39,165 bases of DNA, from positions 1 through 39,165 of the forward strand of contig JAYYOR010000030.1 of the NCBI GenBank assembly GCA_036130055.1, in the 5' to 3' direction. The DNA comes from TMED69 sp036130055. GTDB taxonomy: Bacteria > Pseudomonadota > Gammaproteobacteria > Ga0077536. The notes beneath the pieces were generated by a model. The model worked only from the letters and a program-made list of their open reading frames with translations, was not told where the DNA came from and ran no database searches. How positions within the stretch are numbered: the first letter of the stretch is position 1; each line of letters starts with the position of its first letter. Below are positions 1 through 8,526 of this stretch, piece after piece. Both the position numbers and the translations under genes were made by a program.

Positions 1-1546
1 ATGAGGAAAAGGCGTTACTAGCAGGGGTGATTTCCGTTTTGCGTAAGCTTGAATCTAAGAACTGCTTAGGGGGAAGATTAGATTCTATACTTTTTATCCA
101 GTAATCAAGAAGTTCACTTATAGCTTGGTATCTATTTTGCCCGTCATGTTGGTTAAAGAGCCAAGGATCAGCTGCGATATAAATATTTTCATAGTTTAGC
201 TTTGCGAGGGCTTCCAACCCAAAAGCAATATCATCTTCTATAGATGCACCCGAAACAGTAAAGCTTTGTATATCTTCACCAATTATACTTGAGTCGATTT
301 GCATAACTCTGCTAGAGCCAACAACGATTGTGCTAACAGGTTTTAAAGGATAGAGAAGTCGTGCCTCCATAAATCTTCTTTCGTCCATGTTTTCAAAGTA
401 TATGTAATCGTTCTGCGAAAGCTGGTAAGCAAGTCTATCTTCGACACCAACAACAGCCTGCCTTGAAACGTATCCGAGTGTAAAAATCACTAGTAGCGAT
501 GTGAAGCTGAGAGCGAACACTGAAATTTTGTTTAGAAATACACGATTCCGGAACGGTTTTTCAATGAACCGCCAGCTCAGATAAGATAGTATAAAGGTAG
601 CAGTTATTAAAATTAGTGTAGTGTATCCGCCTAATGATATTTTCCGCATATAAACTCTAACAATTGCGAATACTGGCTGATGCCAAAGATAAGCCGAGTA
701 GCTAATTAACCCAACACCAACGATTACCTTGTGGCCAAGCAATCTTGCTGCCAGTGTTTCTTCGTTTGCATACAGGACTAGTAAAACTACACCTAACACT
801 GGTATAAGCGTATAGACACTAGGAAATGGCGTTGATTCATCGTATGCAAAGATTGAAAAGATGATTGCTGCCAACCCAAACAATGATAAGAAGTTGTTCT
901 TTTGTACCCCTTTTTTCCGAACAATAAACGCAGCAATGGAACCAGCGAATAACTCCCACGCACGTGTAGGTGCCAGGTAAAAATTCGCTACTGGCTTGTT
1001 GCGCCAACCCCATTCACTCAGTATAAAACTGATGGTAGCTATTATTACAATCATCCAAAACACACTGTTCTTACCAAAGCGCCATGCAAGAATTAGAAAA
1101 ATAGGAAACAGCACGTAGTACTGCTCTTCTACTGATAAACTCCATGTATGTAATATTGGGTTTAATTCGGCAGACTCATCGAAGTAACCTTGTTGTCTCC
1201 AGAACACGACATTAGATAAGAAAACCGAAACACCAATCAGTCCGCTCCCAAACTTGCTAAGTGATGCATCTGACAATACTACCCACGCAAACGGTGTGCA
1301 TACCAGTATCACGAAGAAAAGTGCTGGAAGTATTCGTCGAGCACGCCTTTCGTAAAAGTTAGCTACGCTAAAACGTTTATTCTCCATGTCTTCAATAAGG
1401 ATTGTAGTAATGAGGTAACCACTGATTACAAAGAAAGCGTCAACGCCCACGAAACCCCCTTTAAAAAGGCCAATTCCAGCGTGGAATAGAATTACTGGGA
1501 TAACTGCAAGTGCTCTTAAGCCGTCTATGTCAGCACGATATTTCAA
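1..1546 (-). CDS. Acyltransferase 3 family membrane protein (OafA/YrhL-like), partial at left edge
   Basis: Integral-membrane O-acyltransferase of the kind that acetylates O-antigen or other surface glycans. The frame is open from the TTG at 1544-1546 to base 1, so the C-terminus lies outside the window (about 515 codons present). A TAAGGA Shine-Dalgarno sits 8 nt before the TTG. Visible family marks, in order: the N-terminal YRADIDGLRALAV segment, FHAG, GGFVGVDAFFVISGYL, ERRARRILPALFF and HTWSLSVEEQYY, then about ten hydrophobic helices. After the membrane domain comes an extracytoplasmic part beginning STIVVGSSRVMQ, resembling the SGNH-like tail of these proteins but with GSS in place of GDS. 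The substrate cannot be told. No partner gene is visible; the downstream neighbour in its own direction lies outside the window. Confidence 0.9.
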   Translation of the reverse strand, partial: MKYRADIDGLRALAVIPVILFHAGIGLFKGGFVGVDAFFVISGYLITTILIEDMENKRFSVANFYERRARRILPALFFVILVCTPFAWVVLSDASLSKFGSGLIGVSVFLSNVVFWRQQGYFDESAELNPILHTWSLSVEEQYYVLFPIFLILAWRFGKNSVFWMIVIIATISFILSEWGWRNKPVANFYLAPTRAWELFAGSIAAFIVRKKGVQKNNFLSLFGLAAIIFSIFAYDESTPFPSVYTLIPVLGVVLLVLYANEETLAARLLGHKVIVGVGLISYSAYLWHQPVFAIVRVYMRKISLGGYTTLILITATFILSYLSWRFIEKPFRNRVFLNKISVFALSFTSLLVIFTLGYVSRQAVVGVEDRLAYQLSQNDYIYFENMDERRFMEARLLYPLKPVSTIVVGSSRVMQIDSSIIGEDIQSFTVSGASIEDDIAFGLEALAKLNYENIYIAADPWLFNQHDGQNRYQAISELLDYWIKSIESNLPPKQFLDSSLRKTEITPASNAFSS

Positions 1547-2640
1547 ATTAACAATCCTTAAGTGATAATTAGGCGATCAACTAAGCGTTATTTTTCTATA
1601 AAATTTCTGTTTTTAGCGAAAGAACCTCTTTGCATTCTGGTTGTTAAAGCAAACTCTTTTCATAGACGGTTTACTTCTCTCAATACGTTAGTACATTCGC
1701 TCTTTTAAATTTAAACCCTTCATGATGTATTACTTTCATGTCGGCTTGCTACTTGTCATAAAATTTGACCTAACTTCCGCTTGTCTATTTACAGTCTTAA
1801 TTTTATAGATTAGTTCACCAATTAAAAAGTAGGTTTTTTATCGGTGCTATTACGGATTGTGTAAAAGGGAATGAATCCACAGTATTTCTTAATATACTAG
1901 TTAGTTACTGTTTTAACTAGACAGTCAATTAGCTCAAAATTGTCAGTTTTGCTTTAATTTTAGTTTTTTTCTTTATTTTCGTAAAGATTTGGTGGCAACG
2001 GGTTTGAAGGATGGGTGTAAAGTCTGTTCGTTCCTTTGATATTGGTTTTTTCTGCTTCAGTGATCGTCGCATAATCAACTCATTCTGAGGAATGGCTGCG
2101 TTTATATGTAACTGTCTTCGTTTCTAGTTTTTCCACCCTCTTAGCAAATGCCACTACACTAATGAGTTTGCCTAACATAATTTAGGTGTTGCCCATTTGT
2201 TCTTATCATTAATACATTCAAATTTACTCCTTATATCGGGTAGTGTGTCCTGTAGGTCTTATACTGCAGTCTTGTTCCTTCCCTAAGCGGTAACCCGTAG
2301 TAATGAAGTCACGCAAAATTATCGCCTGCTCATGAAGGTATTCGACTGCTGATAACTGCGTTACTAAATTTTCAAGGCTGAAACCCAATTTTAGATTCCG
2401 TTTTGCCCAATTGGTGTTGCTCAAAAAAACACTCTAAGTTAAAAGGACGCACTAATTGGGTTAACTTAATTTTTTTAAAACTGTTTCTTAAATCCGGGTT
2501 AAAAAGTAATGAACAGCGAAAATATTAGATTTTATTAATAAGTTTGTTTATTTGACTTTGATCAGTGACAGAATTTCCAGGCATGTTCAGCAATCGGATG
2601 GGTCTGTTCAGCCGTATTGAGAGAAAAGATATGGATATTC
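1547..2640. other. Gene-poor AT-rich spacer of about 1.1 kb
   Basis: I see no convincing protein or RNA gene here. A 66-codon minus-strand frame (2224-2424) starts with TTG, has no Shine-Dalgarno and no recognisable family; a few 20-25-codon frames nearby are equally weak. One inverted repeat is visible: CCCAATTGGTG at 2406-2416 and CACTAATTGGG at 2450-2460 (one mismatch), followed by a T-rich run near 2468-2477, which could act as a weak plus-strand terminator. The spacer separates a surface-polysaccharide-type gene from the photolyase island and could be a decayed accessory region, but no transposase remnant is recognisable. Confidence 0.5.
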
Positions 2641-4137
2641 ATGAATATAGTTTGGTTTAAAAGAGATTTACGAGTTCACGACAACCTTCCGCTCAAAGCG
2701 GCAGCGAATTCGGGACCATTCATCCCGCTTTATATTTATGAGTCTGAACTTTGGAATTTTGCTGAATTAGGTTTTCGGCAGCGAGATTTTCTATTTGAAT
2801 GTTTACATTCCCTTAATTCAGAACTAACGGTTCGTGGTCAACCTCTAGTTTTTAGAAGAGGAAGTTGCGAACATGTTTTTTCGAGTTTAATGACACAATT
2901 CAAAATTTTTAATGTTTTTTCTTACGAGGAGACTTGGAATGATTGGACTTTTAAAAGGGATCTAGCCCTCAAGAAGTGGTTTAAAAAAAATAAAATTGTT
3001 TGGCAAGAGTTTCCTCGAAATGGTGTTGTAAGAGGTTTGAAAAACCGCAATGATTGGTCAAAACAGTGGAAGTTAAGGATGCAGCCCAAACCTGTGGAGG
3101 CGCAAAAAAATTTTTTTCATATAGAGGTCGGTTCGGATAAAATTCCAAAAATAGAGTCAAAAAAAACACCTAATTTCATTAATCTTGCTGAGAAGTTACC
3201 AGGCGGTAGAGAATCTGGTCAAATAATTTTGGATAGTTTTTTAAAATCTCGCCACTATAACTATTCTCGTGGAATATCCTCTCCGAACACGGCTTTTGAA
3301 AGTTCATCACGACTTTCACCTTATTTGGCCTTTGGGGTTTTTTCCATAAAAGAAATTGTGCATGCTATTCAATCGTCAAAGGACACTTATGTTGATGGAC
3401 CTCATGTTAAGGTCGCGGCTGGTAAGGCATCAATGAGTTCCTTTTTAAGTAGAATTAAATGGCATTGTCATTTTATGCAAAAATTAGAGGACCAACCTGA
3501 AATTGAATTTAATAACATCCACAGCATGACGAATAAATTGGATCGAGTATTCAATGAAGAAAAGTTTGAAGCATGGAAAAATGGTATTACTGGTTATCCT
3601 TTTGTCGATGCTTGTATGAGGTGTTTAAAGCACACTGGATGGATAAACTTCAGAATGAGAGCCATGTTGATGAGCTTTTCAAGTTATCACCTCTGGCTAC
3701 CGTGGCAACAGTCTGCTACTTATCTCGCAAGCTTATTTATTGATTTTGAGCCAGGCATTCATTATCCGCAAAGCCAAATGCAGTCTGGAACTACAGGTAT
3801 CAATGCGATAAGAATATATAACCCCTTAAAACAGTCGTCCGATCACGATCCAAACGGAGTCTTTGTGAAAAGATGGGTTCCAGAACTAAAAAATGTAGAA
3901 CCGGAAAAGTTCTTAAAACCAGCAGCGATCGAAAAGAAAATAGGATATCCATATTTAATAGTGGACGAAAAAGAATCAAGAGCAAAGGCAGCAGAAAAAA
4001 TGCATTCCCTTAAGCATAGCGAGACTTTTAAAAAAGAAGCCGAAAAAATTTTCCTTAAGCATGGTAGTCGAAAAAAGATTTCTCGAAATCGAAAGGTCTC
4101 AAATGTAATTAAATCTCAAAAATCTTTCGAATTTTAA
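2641..4137 (+). CDS. Cryptochrome/photolyase-family flavoprotein, non-canonical clade
   Basis: Flavoprotein of the DNA photolyase/cryptochrome superfamily, 498 residues. The N-terminal alpha/beta domain opens with MNIVWFKRDLRVHDN and the FAD-binding helical domain follows (SSRLSPYLAFG about 222-232, TGYPFVDACMRCL about 317-329, RIYNP about 391-395). I start at the ATG at 2641 because it gives the family N-terminus; a TTG at 2617 is in frame but has no better ribosome site. Residues normally diagnostic for CPD repair differ. The ELxWREF segment is RIKWHCHF (about 271-278), and the ANNxGWQWxAGxGTDAAP segment reads HYPQSQMQSGTTGIN. I recall the same variant motifs in other bacterial members, so this looks like a distinct clade, not decay. 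Repair versus light-sensing function cannot be decided. It converges on the next gene with a 23-nt gap. Confidence 0.88.
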   Translation: MNIVWFKRDLRVHDNLPLKAAANSGPFIPLYIYESELWNFAELGFRQRDFLFECLHSLNSELTVRGQPLVFRRGSCEHVFSSLMTQFKIFNVFSYEETWNDWTFKRDLALKKWFKKNKIVWQEFPRNGVVRGLKNRNDWSKQWKLRMQPKPVEAQKNFFHIEVGSDKIPKIESKKTPNFINLAEKLPGGRESGQIILDSFLKSRHYNYSRGISSPNTAFESSSRLSPYLAFGVFSIKEIVHAIQSSKDTYVDGPHVKVAAGKASMSSFLSRIKWHCHFMQKLEDQPEIEFNNIHSMTNKLDRVFNEEKFEAWKNGITGYPFVDACMRCLKHTGWINFRMRAMLMSFSSYHLWLPWQQSATYLASLFIDFEPGIHYPQSQMQSGTTGINAIRIYNPLKQSSDHDPNGVFVKRWVPELKNVEPEKFLKPAAIEKKIGYPYLIVDEKESRAKAAEKMHSLKHSETFKKEAEKIFLKHGSRKKISRNRKVSNVIKSQKSFEF

Positions 4138-4160
4138 TAGCCTCACGATCTTAAGGTCAT

Positions 4161-5660
4161 TTAATTATTAATAGTATGTTCCTGTAAAAATTTATTCGCA
4201 AACCGGTATATTCTTTTTTTTCGGTCGATATTCATTTTACCTAATAATCGCAGTTGAAATGATAGGCGGGGGTTCGAGGCATAGAAATCTTTATGGGTTT
4301 CTATGAATTTCCAGTACAACCCATCGACAATATCGCACCACTCTCCTTTTTTATAGTTACTCTTTTTTAGAATATAGTTTGAACTACAGGCATAAGGCTT
4401 TGTTGACATTAAACCTCCGTCAGAATAGGTCGCCATTCCGAATATATTAGGTATCATTACCCAATCTGATGAATCAATATACATTTCCATAAACCAGTTA
4501 TATATATTTTGTGGATTTATTTGGCATAAATTCATCAGATTACTTATAACCATTAGCCTCGGAATATGGTGATTGTATCCATCCCTCAGAGTTAATTTTA
4601 TATTATCATCCAAAGGCAGAATCCCGGTGGTTCCTTCATACCACGATTGCTTTAAAATGCGCTTGTGGCCCCAAAAATTACTCCTTTTTTGTTGATTTCC
4701 TTTTAAGCGATAGATTCCTCGGATAAATTCGCGCCAGCCAACTATTTGTCGAATAAAGCCCTCAACAGAATTAATAGGGGCAAGGCCACGATTGAAAACT
4801 TTGCTTGCACTTTTAATAATTGCAAGGGGAGTAATAAGTCCGATATTAAGAAGGGGACTTATGCAGCTGTGGTATAAAAAATTTTCTTCCATTCTCATCG
4901 CATCTTCATACAAGCCAAAATATTCTAGCCTCTCATGTAGAAATAGTTCTAGTTGTTTTTCAGCATCCTTTCGTCTTACCGGAAACCAAATGTTCTCCAA
5001 ATTACCATTATGGTCGGCAAAGTACATCTCTATTAGTTTAATGATGTCTCGATGATGCTTGGATTCCTGTTCTTTTTTTAATTGCGGCACAACCCAGTTG
5101 TTGGGTATTTTTTTTCTATTTTCTTCATCAAAAGACCATTTGCCTCCAATAGGCTCATTTTTATCGTCTAGCAGAATTTTAAATTTTTTTCTTGTATGTT
5201 TATAAAAATTTGAAAGTCTAAAATTATTTTTATTTGAATAAAAAGAGCTAAACTCTTCCCGAGAGAACATGAACATCGGCGACTGATGAAAAACTAGCTT
5301 CAAGTCCTTTTCTTCGACAGTCTCAATGATTTTTCTTTCGAAAAACCTATTTTCAACTTCAAATAAATTTGCGATATCATAATTATTGTTAGACATAAAT
5401 TTACAAAGTAAATCAGCGTAGCTCTGATTCCTATCACGATCTTCCAATTTAAAGTAAGAGACATTTAATCCCGAGCTCTCTAATTCATCCCGGTATTCTC
5501 GCATCGCGCATAAGAATAAGTACAATTTCAACTTATGGTGTTTCTGATAAGTACAAAGTTGATGGTCCTCTGCCATAAAGATATCGCTGCACTTTAATTG
5601 CTTAAGAATTTTAGGCTCGAACAATTGATTGCCTAAGATAACAAATAAATTTCTACTCAT
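4161..5660 (-). CDS. FeS-BCP/CryPro-type photolyase homologue lacking most Fe-S ligands
   Basis: A 499-residue member of the bacterial (6-4) photolyase/CryPro family (type protein: Agrobacterium PhrB). The start MSRNLFVILGNQLFEP is family-like, and the helical domain shows GWREFIRGIY, GYNHHIPRLMV, DWVMIPN and DGGLMSTKPY. The family normally holds a 4Fe-4S cluster with Cys at PhrB positions 350, 438, 441 and 454. Here the first position is Pro349, the CxxC loop is deleted (about 11 residues shorter between SSNYI and LYWKF), and only the last cysteine remains (Cys442, in GEWCDIV). The protein probably has no such cluster. Other core motifs are intact, so a working flavoenzyme is plausible. It is divergent from the DUF2256-phr operon across a 370-bp spacer. 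Confidence 0.9.
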   Translation of the reverse strand: MSRNLFVILGNQLFEPKILKQLKCSDIFMAEDHQLCTYQKHHKLKLYLFLCAMREYRDELESSGLNVSYFKLEDRDRNQSYADLLCKFMSNNNYDIANLFEVENRFFERKIIETVEEKDLKLVFHQSPMFMFSREEFSSFYSNKNNFRLSNFYKHTRKKFKILLDDKNEPIGGKWSFDEENRKKIPNNWVVPQLKKEQESKHHRDIIKLIEMYFADHNGNLENIWFPVRRKDAEKQLELFLHERLEYFGLYEDAMRMEENFLYHSCISPLLNIGLITPLAIIKSASKVFNRGLAPINSVEGFIRQIVGWREFIRGIYRLKGNQQKRSNFWGHKRILKQSWYEGTTGILPLDDNIKLTLRDGYNHHIPRLMVISNLMNLCQINPQNIYNWFMEMYIDSSDWVMIPNIFGMATYSDGGLMSTKPYACSSNYILKKSNYKKGEWCDIVDGLYWKFIETHKDFYASNPRLSFQLRLLGKMNIDRKKRIYRFANKFLQEHTINN

Positions 5661-6030
5661 TCTATTTATAGTTAATTTAAAAATTGCCAGGTAAGATATA
5701 GATTCCGCTCACTTGATGTAACGTCTAATTTTCTTTGAATTTTTTTGTATTAATTGAGATTAACTTAAAACACTCTATTATACCCTAAGTTATCATTAAT
5801 AATACAATTGGTAGATAGAAATTAAATGAGACGGGGTGTTCCTGAAATTCTGTATTCTTATAGTGACCAATTGCGATTTATAAAGAGCTTTTGAAAATAA
5901 AATGACGGATGACTGGTAAAATTTTCTAAAAATTTTGATTTTTTCTTAGATTGACTCGTGTTTATAATCGTATCTATCTTGAATAGTAGTCTTATTAAAT
6001 ATATGTTTAAAAAAAATTAATGGAGATGGC
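5661..6030. promoter_or_regulatory. Divergent promoter region between two photolyase transcription units
   Basis: No gene is visible in this 370-bp AT-rich spacer; it must carry the promoters for the minus-strand FeS-BCP-type gene and the plus-strand DUF2256-phr operon. On the plus strand TTGACT (5951-5956) is followed after 18 nt by TATCTT (5975-5980), and a perfect TATAAT lies at 5963-5968 without a good -35. Either could serve the operon starting at 6031. A long spacing would suit activation or repression by a light-responsive MerR-type regulator, but no operator palindrome is evident. Confidence 0.35.
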
Positions 6031-6177
6031 ATGAAAAAAGAGTTCTTGCCAAAAAAAAATTGTCCTGTTTGTAAAAGAGACTTTGTGTGGCGAAAAAAGT
6101 GGAAAAAAGCCTGGAATGAAGTTAAATATTGCTCAGAGAGATGTCGAAGGACTAGACAAAAAGATGGTGGAATTTAG
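6031..6177 (+). CDS. DUF2256 small zinc-knuckle protein
   Basis: A 48-residue basic protein with a GGAG ribosome site 5 nt before the ATG. It contains CPVC at residues 11-14, the signature FVWRKKWKKAWNEVKYC, and CSERC at 34-38, so two cysteine pairs likely bind one zinc ion. This is the DUF2256 family, which is commonly found next to photolyase/cryptochrome genes. The biochemical role is not established. It lies 15 nt before the CPD photolyase gene, so the two are almost certainly co-transcribed. A link to photolyase function is inference from context. Confidence 0.88.
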   Translation: MKKEFLPKKNCPVCKRDFVWRKKWKKAWNEVKYCSERCRRTRQKDGGI

Positions 6178-6192
6178 TAGGGTAAGAAATAC

Positions 6193-7617
6193 ATGACCAA
6201 TAAAACGGCTATAGTATGGTTCAGGCGAGATTTAAGATTGAGTGATAATCCAGCTTTCAAATATGCGGCTGAGAGTAATTATCACATCTACCCATTATTT
6301 ATCTTTGATACTAAAAATGACCAAAAATGGATGGTAGGCGATGCTGCAAAATGGTGGCTTTGTAAAAGTTTAACCTCTCTGAATTCTAGCCTGTCCGGAA
6401 ATTTAAATTTTAAAAGTGGAGATCCTTTAGAAATCCTCAATCAGTTGGTCTGTGAAACAAAAAACTGCGAAGCGATTTTTTGGAATCGTTGCTATGAACC
6501 CTGGCAAATAACTCGCGATATGGTAATAAAAAAAGAACTTCTCTCGAAGCAGATTGTTGTGAAAAGTTTTAACGGCAGCTTGCTGTTTGAGCCTCAAACG
6601 GTTCAGAAAAAAGACGGTACACCGTACAAAGTATTCACCCCTTTCTTTAAAAAAGGATGTTTAGAAAATTTAGTGCAGCCGGATCTGCCCCTCGGAGAAC
6701 CCTCTGAAATATTGATGTGCAGAAAATCGAATTCGGAAAACGAACTAAGTAGTTTTTTTAAAACTGAAAAATGGCATAAAAAATTCTCTGATTTATGGGT
6801 TCCAGGTGAGCAAGGAGCAAAAGTTCAGTTTGAGAGATTTCTTGATCAAGGGATAAAAGGCTATAAAGAAGGTAGAAACCACCCATCATTACAAAATGTT
6901 TCGAGATTATCACCTCATTTGCATTTTGGAGAGATATCTATAAATAAAATCTGGCATGTTGTAAGGAATTTAGACAAAACTGGGAAGGATTCTGATATAA
7001 GTACTTTTCTAACGGAATTAGGATGGAGGGAATTTTCTTATAATCTTTTATTTCATAACCCCAAGATGCCAGAAAAAAACCTTCAAGAAAAGTTTGATAA
7101 GTTTCCATGGAACCGAAAACACACCAAGTTGAAAAAGTGGCAGACCGGTTCAACAGGTTTTCCAATTGTAGATGCTGGTATGAGACAATTATGGGACACT
7201 GGTTATATGCATAATCGCTTAAGAATGATAACAGGTTCTTTTCTAGTAAAGAATCTTCTTCTTGATTGGAGGTTAGGCCAATCTTGGTTTTGGAACTGTT
7301 TGTTTGACGCCGATTTAGCAAATAATTCAGCTGGATGGCAATGGATAGCGGGATGCGGTGCAGATGCTGCTCCTTTCTTCAGAATTTTTAACCCGATATT
7401 GCAGTCTAGGAAGTTCGATCCAGAAGGCACTTATATTAAAAAATTTGTACCGGAATTAGCAAACCTTCCTATCAAATATATTCATTGTCCGTGGGAAGCT
7501 CCTAATGCTATTCTAAAGGAAGCAGGTGTTGAAATTGGAGTCACGTACCCCGCGAGAATAGTTGACCTGTCTGCTACTCGAAACGAAGCGCTGTCGGCCT
7601 ACCAGGTGATTAAATAA
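6193..7617 (+). CDS. phr: Deoxyribodipyrimidine photolyase, class I CPD type
   Basis: Light-driven repair of cyclobutane pyrimidine dimers using FADH-, with an N-terminal antenna-binding domain; 474 residues, the usual class I length. Visible marks: IVWFRRDLRLSDNP at the N-terminus, SRLSPHLHFGEIS, the substrate/FAD segment ELGWREF, GFPIVDAGMRQL, MHNRLRM, and the FAD pocket NNSAGWQWIAG followed by GADAAPFFRIFNP. The catalytic Glu of ELGWREF, the Asn four residues before the first Trp of GWQW, and both Trps of GWQW are present, so it should be active. It follows DUF2256 by 15 nt and precedes the DUF3429 gene by 18 nt, forming one operon. It is the only one of the three photolyase-family genes here with a fully canonical CPD-repair residue set. 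Confidence 0.95.
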   Translation: MTNKTAIVWFRRDLRLSDNPAFKYAAESNYHIYPLFIFDTKNDQKWMVGDAAKWWLCKSLTSLNSSLSGNLNFKSGDPLEILNQLVCETKNCEAIFWNRCYEPWQITRDMVIKKELLSKQIVVKSFNGSLLFEPQTVQKKDGTPYKVFTPFFKKGCLENLVQPDLPLGEPSEILMCRKSNSENELSSFFKTEKWHKKFSDLWVPGEQGAKVQFERFLDQGIKGYKEGRNHPSLQNVSRLSPHLHFGEISINKIWHVVRNLDKTGKDSDISTFLTELGWREFSYNLLFHNPKMPEKNLQEKFDKFPWNRKHTKLKKWQTGSTGFPIVDAGMRQLWDTGYMHNRLRMITGSFLVKNLLLDWRLGQSWFWNCLFDADLANNSAGWQWIAGCGADAAPFFRIFNPILQSRKFDPEGTYIKKFVPELANLPIKYIHCPWEAPNAILKEAGVEIGVTYPARIVDLSATRNEALSAYQVIK

Positions 7618-7635
7618 TTTTTTTGGCGTATAAAT

Positions 7636-8058
7636 TTGAATAATAGTTCGAGAATGGCAGCTTTATTAATTTGTGCAGGGGTAATACCTTTCATACTGTT
7701 AACAGCAATTGCGGCTTATGATGTTGAGTTTACTTATTTCGAACCTAAAGTTGCATTAAAGTCTTATGCTTTTGCAATAGGGTCATTTGTTTGTGGCTCT
7801 CACTGGGGTATATATTTAATAAAAAGCTCCTCTATTAATCTGCTTATTACGAGTAATATTTGTACACTTGCCCTTTGGGTAGCATTTCTCTATTTAAAAA
7901 ATTATGAGTTGTTTTTCTCAATCATTTTCTCGTTGCTTCTTTTGATTGACTTCCTTCTCTATAAATCTAGTATAATCTCAAGTAACTATTTCAGTATTCG
8001 TATAATAATAACTTTAATTGTAGTTTTATGTTTGGTCTTTAATTTTGTTTTCAATTAA
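7636..8058 (+). CDS. DUF3429 family small membrane protein
   Basis: A 140-residue hydrophobic protein with about five predicted membrane helices (roughly 7-27, 40-60, 66-85, 91-107, 119-139). The GVIPF segment in helix 1 and the GSHWGIYL segment in helix 2 match the DUF3429 family, a common neighbour of photolyase genes in proteobacteria. Its function is unknown. The TTG at 7636 gives the best N-terminus; an in-frame ATG at 7654 is an alternative that would trim helix 1 only slightly. It lies 18 nt after phr and 15 nt before the YtoQ gene, so it belongs to the same transcription unit. Confidence 0.8.
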   Translation: MNNSSRMAALLICAGVIPFILLTAIAAYDVEFTYFEPKVALKSYAFAIGSFVCGSHWGIYLIKSSSINLLITSNICTLALWVAFLYLKNYELFFSIIFSLLLLIDFLLYKSSIISSNYFSIRIIITLIVVLCLVFNFVFN

Positions 8059-8073
8059 AACTTAGGAGATAAG

Positions 8074-8526
8074 ATGATTTGGAAAATATATCTGTCGGGA
8101 GAAATTCACACGTCGTGGCGAGACGAGATTATAGAAAAGTCAAAGAATAAAAAGCTTCCAGTCTCTTTTCTTACGCCGGAACTTAATCACGAACAAAGTG
8201 ATGCAGCGGGTGATTTTCTTGCGGAAGCTTCAAGCAATTTTTGGAGAGACAATCAGAGTGCTAAAGTCAATTCTATAAGAATAAAAAATAACATATTAAG
8301 TTGTGATTTAGCGGTGATTAAGTTTGGCGATAAATATAAGCAATGGAATGCTGCATTTGAGGCAGGCCTATGTGCGGCGCATGGCAAGCCATATATCACG
8401 CTTCATTCCCCGGATCTCATTCATCCTCTCAAAGAGGTTGATGGCTCTGCCATGGCTTGGGCAGAAAACGAAGATCAAGTCATAAATTTAATTGCGTTCG
8501 TTACAAAAGATGAAAAAGCAATCTAA
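8074..8526 (+). CDS. ytoQ: YtoQ family protein
   Basis: A 150-residue soluble protein starting MIWKIYLSGEIHTSWRDEI, with AGLCAAHGKPYITLH in the C-terminal half, typical of the YtoQ family. That family has a nucleoside 2-deoxyribosyltransferase-like fold, but no reaction is established. An AGGAG ribosome site precedes the ATG closely. It is the last gene of the DUF2256-phr-DUF3429-ytoQ operon, and its stop overlaps the convergent metY stop by four bases. The repeated company of YtoQ with photolyases suggests a role in nucleotide or stress metabolism; that is inference. Confidence 0.85.
   Translation: MIWKIYLSGEIHTSWRDEIIEKSKNKKLPVSFLTPELNHEQSDAAGDFLAEASSNFWRDNQSAKVNSIRIKNNILSCDLAVIKFGDKYKQWNAAFEAGLCAAHGKPYITLHSPDLIHPLKEVDGSAMAWAENEDQVINLIAFVTKDEKAI

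Noticed and set aside
2224..2424. 66-codon minus-strand frame in the left spacer
   Set aside because: TTG start, no ribosome site, no recognisable family; mentioned only as part of the spacer.
2559..2570. TTTGATCAGTGA upstream of the first photolyase gene as an ECF-sigma promoter
   Set aside because: It reads TGATCA, not TGATCC, and no matching -10 follows at the right distance.
6938..7321. 127-codon minus-strand frame inside the CPD photolyase gene
   Set aside because: Antisense shadow of a conserved coding region.
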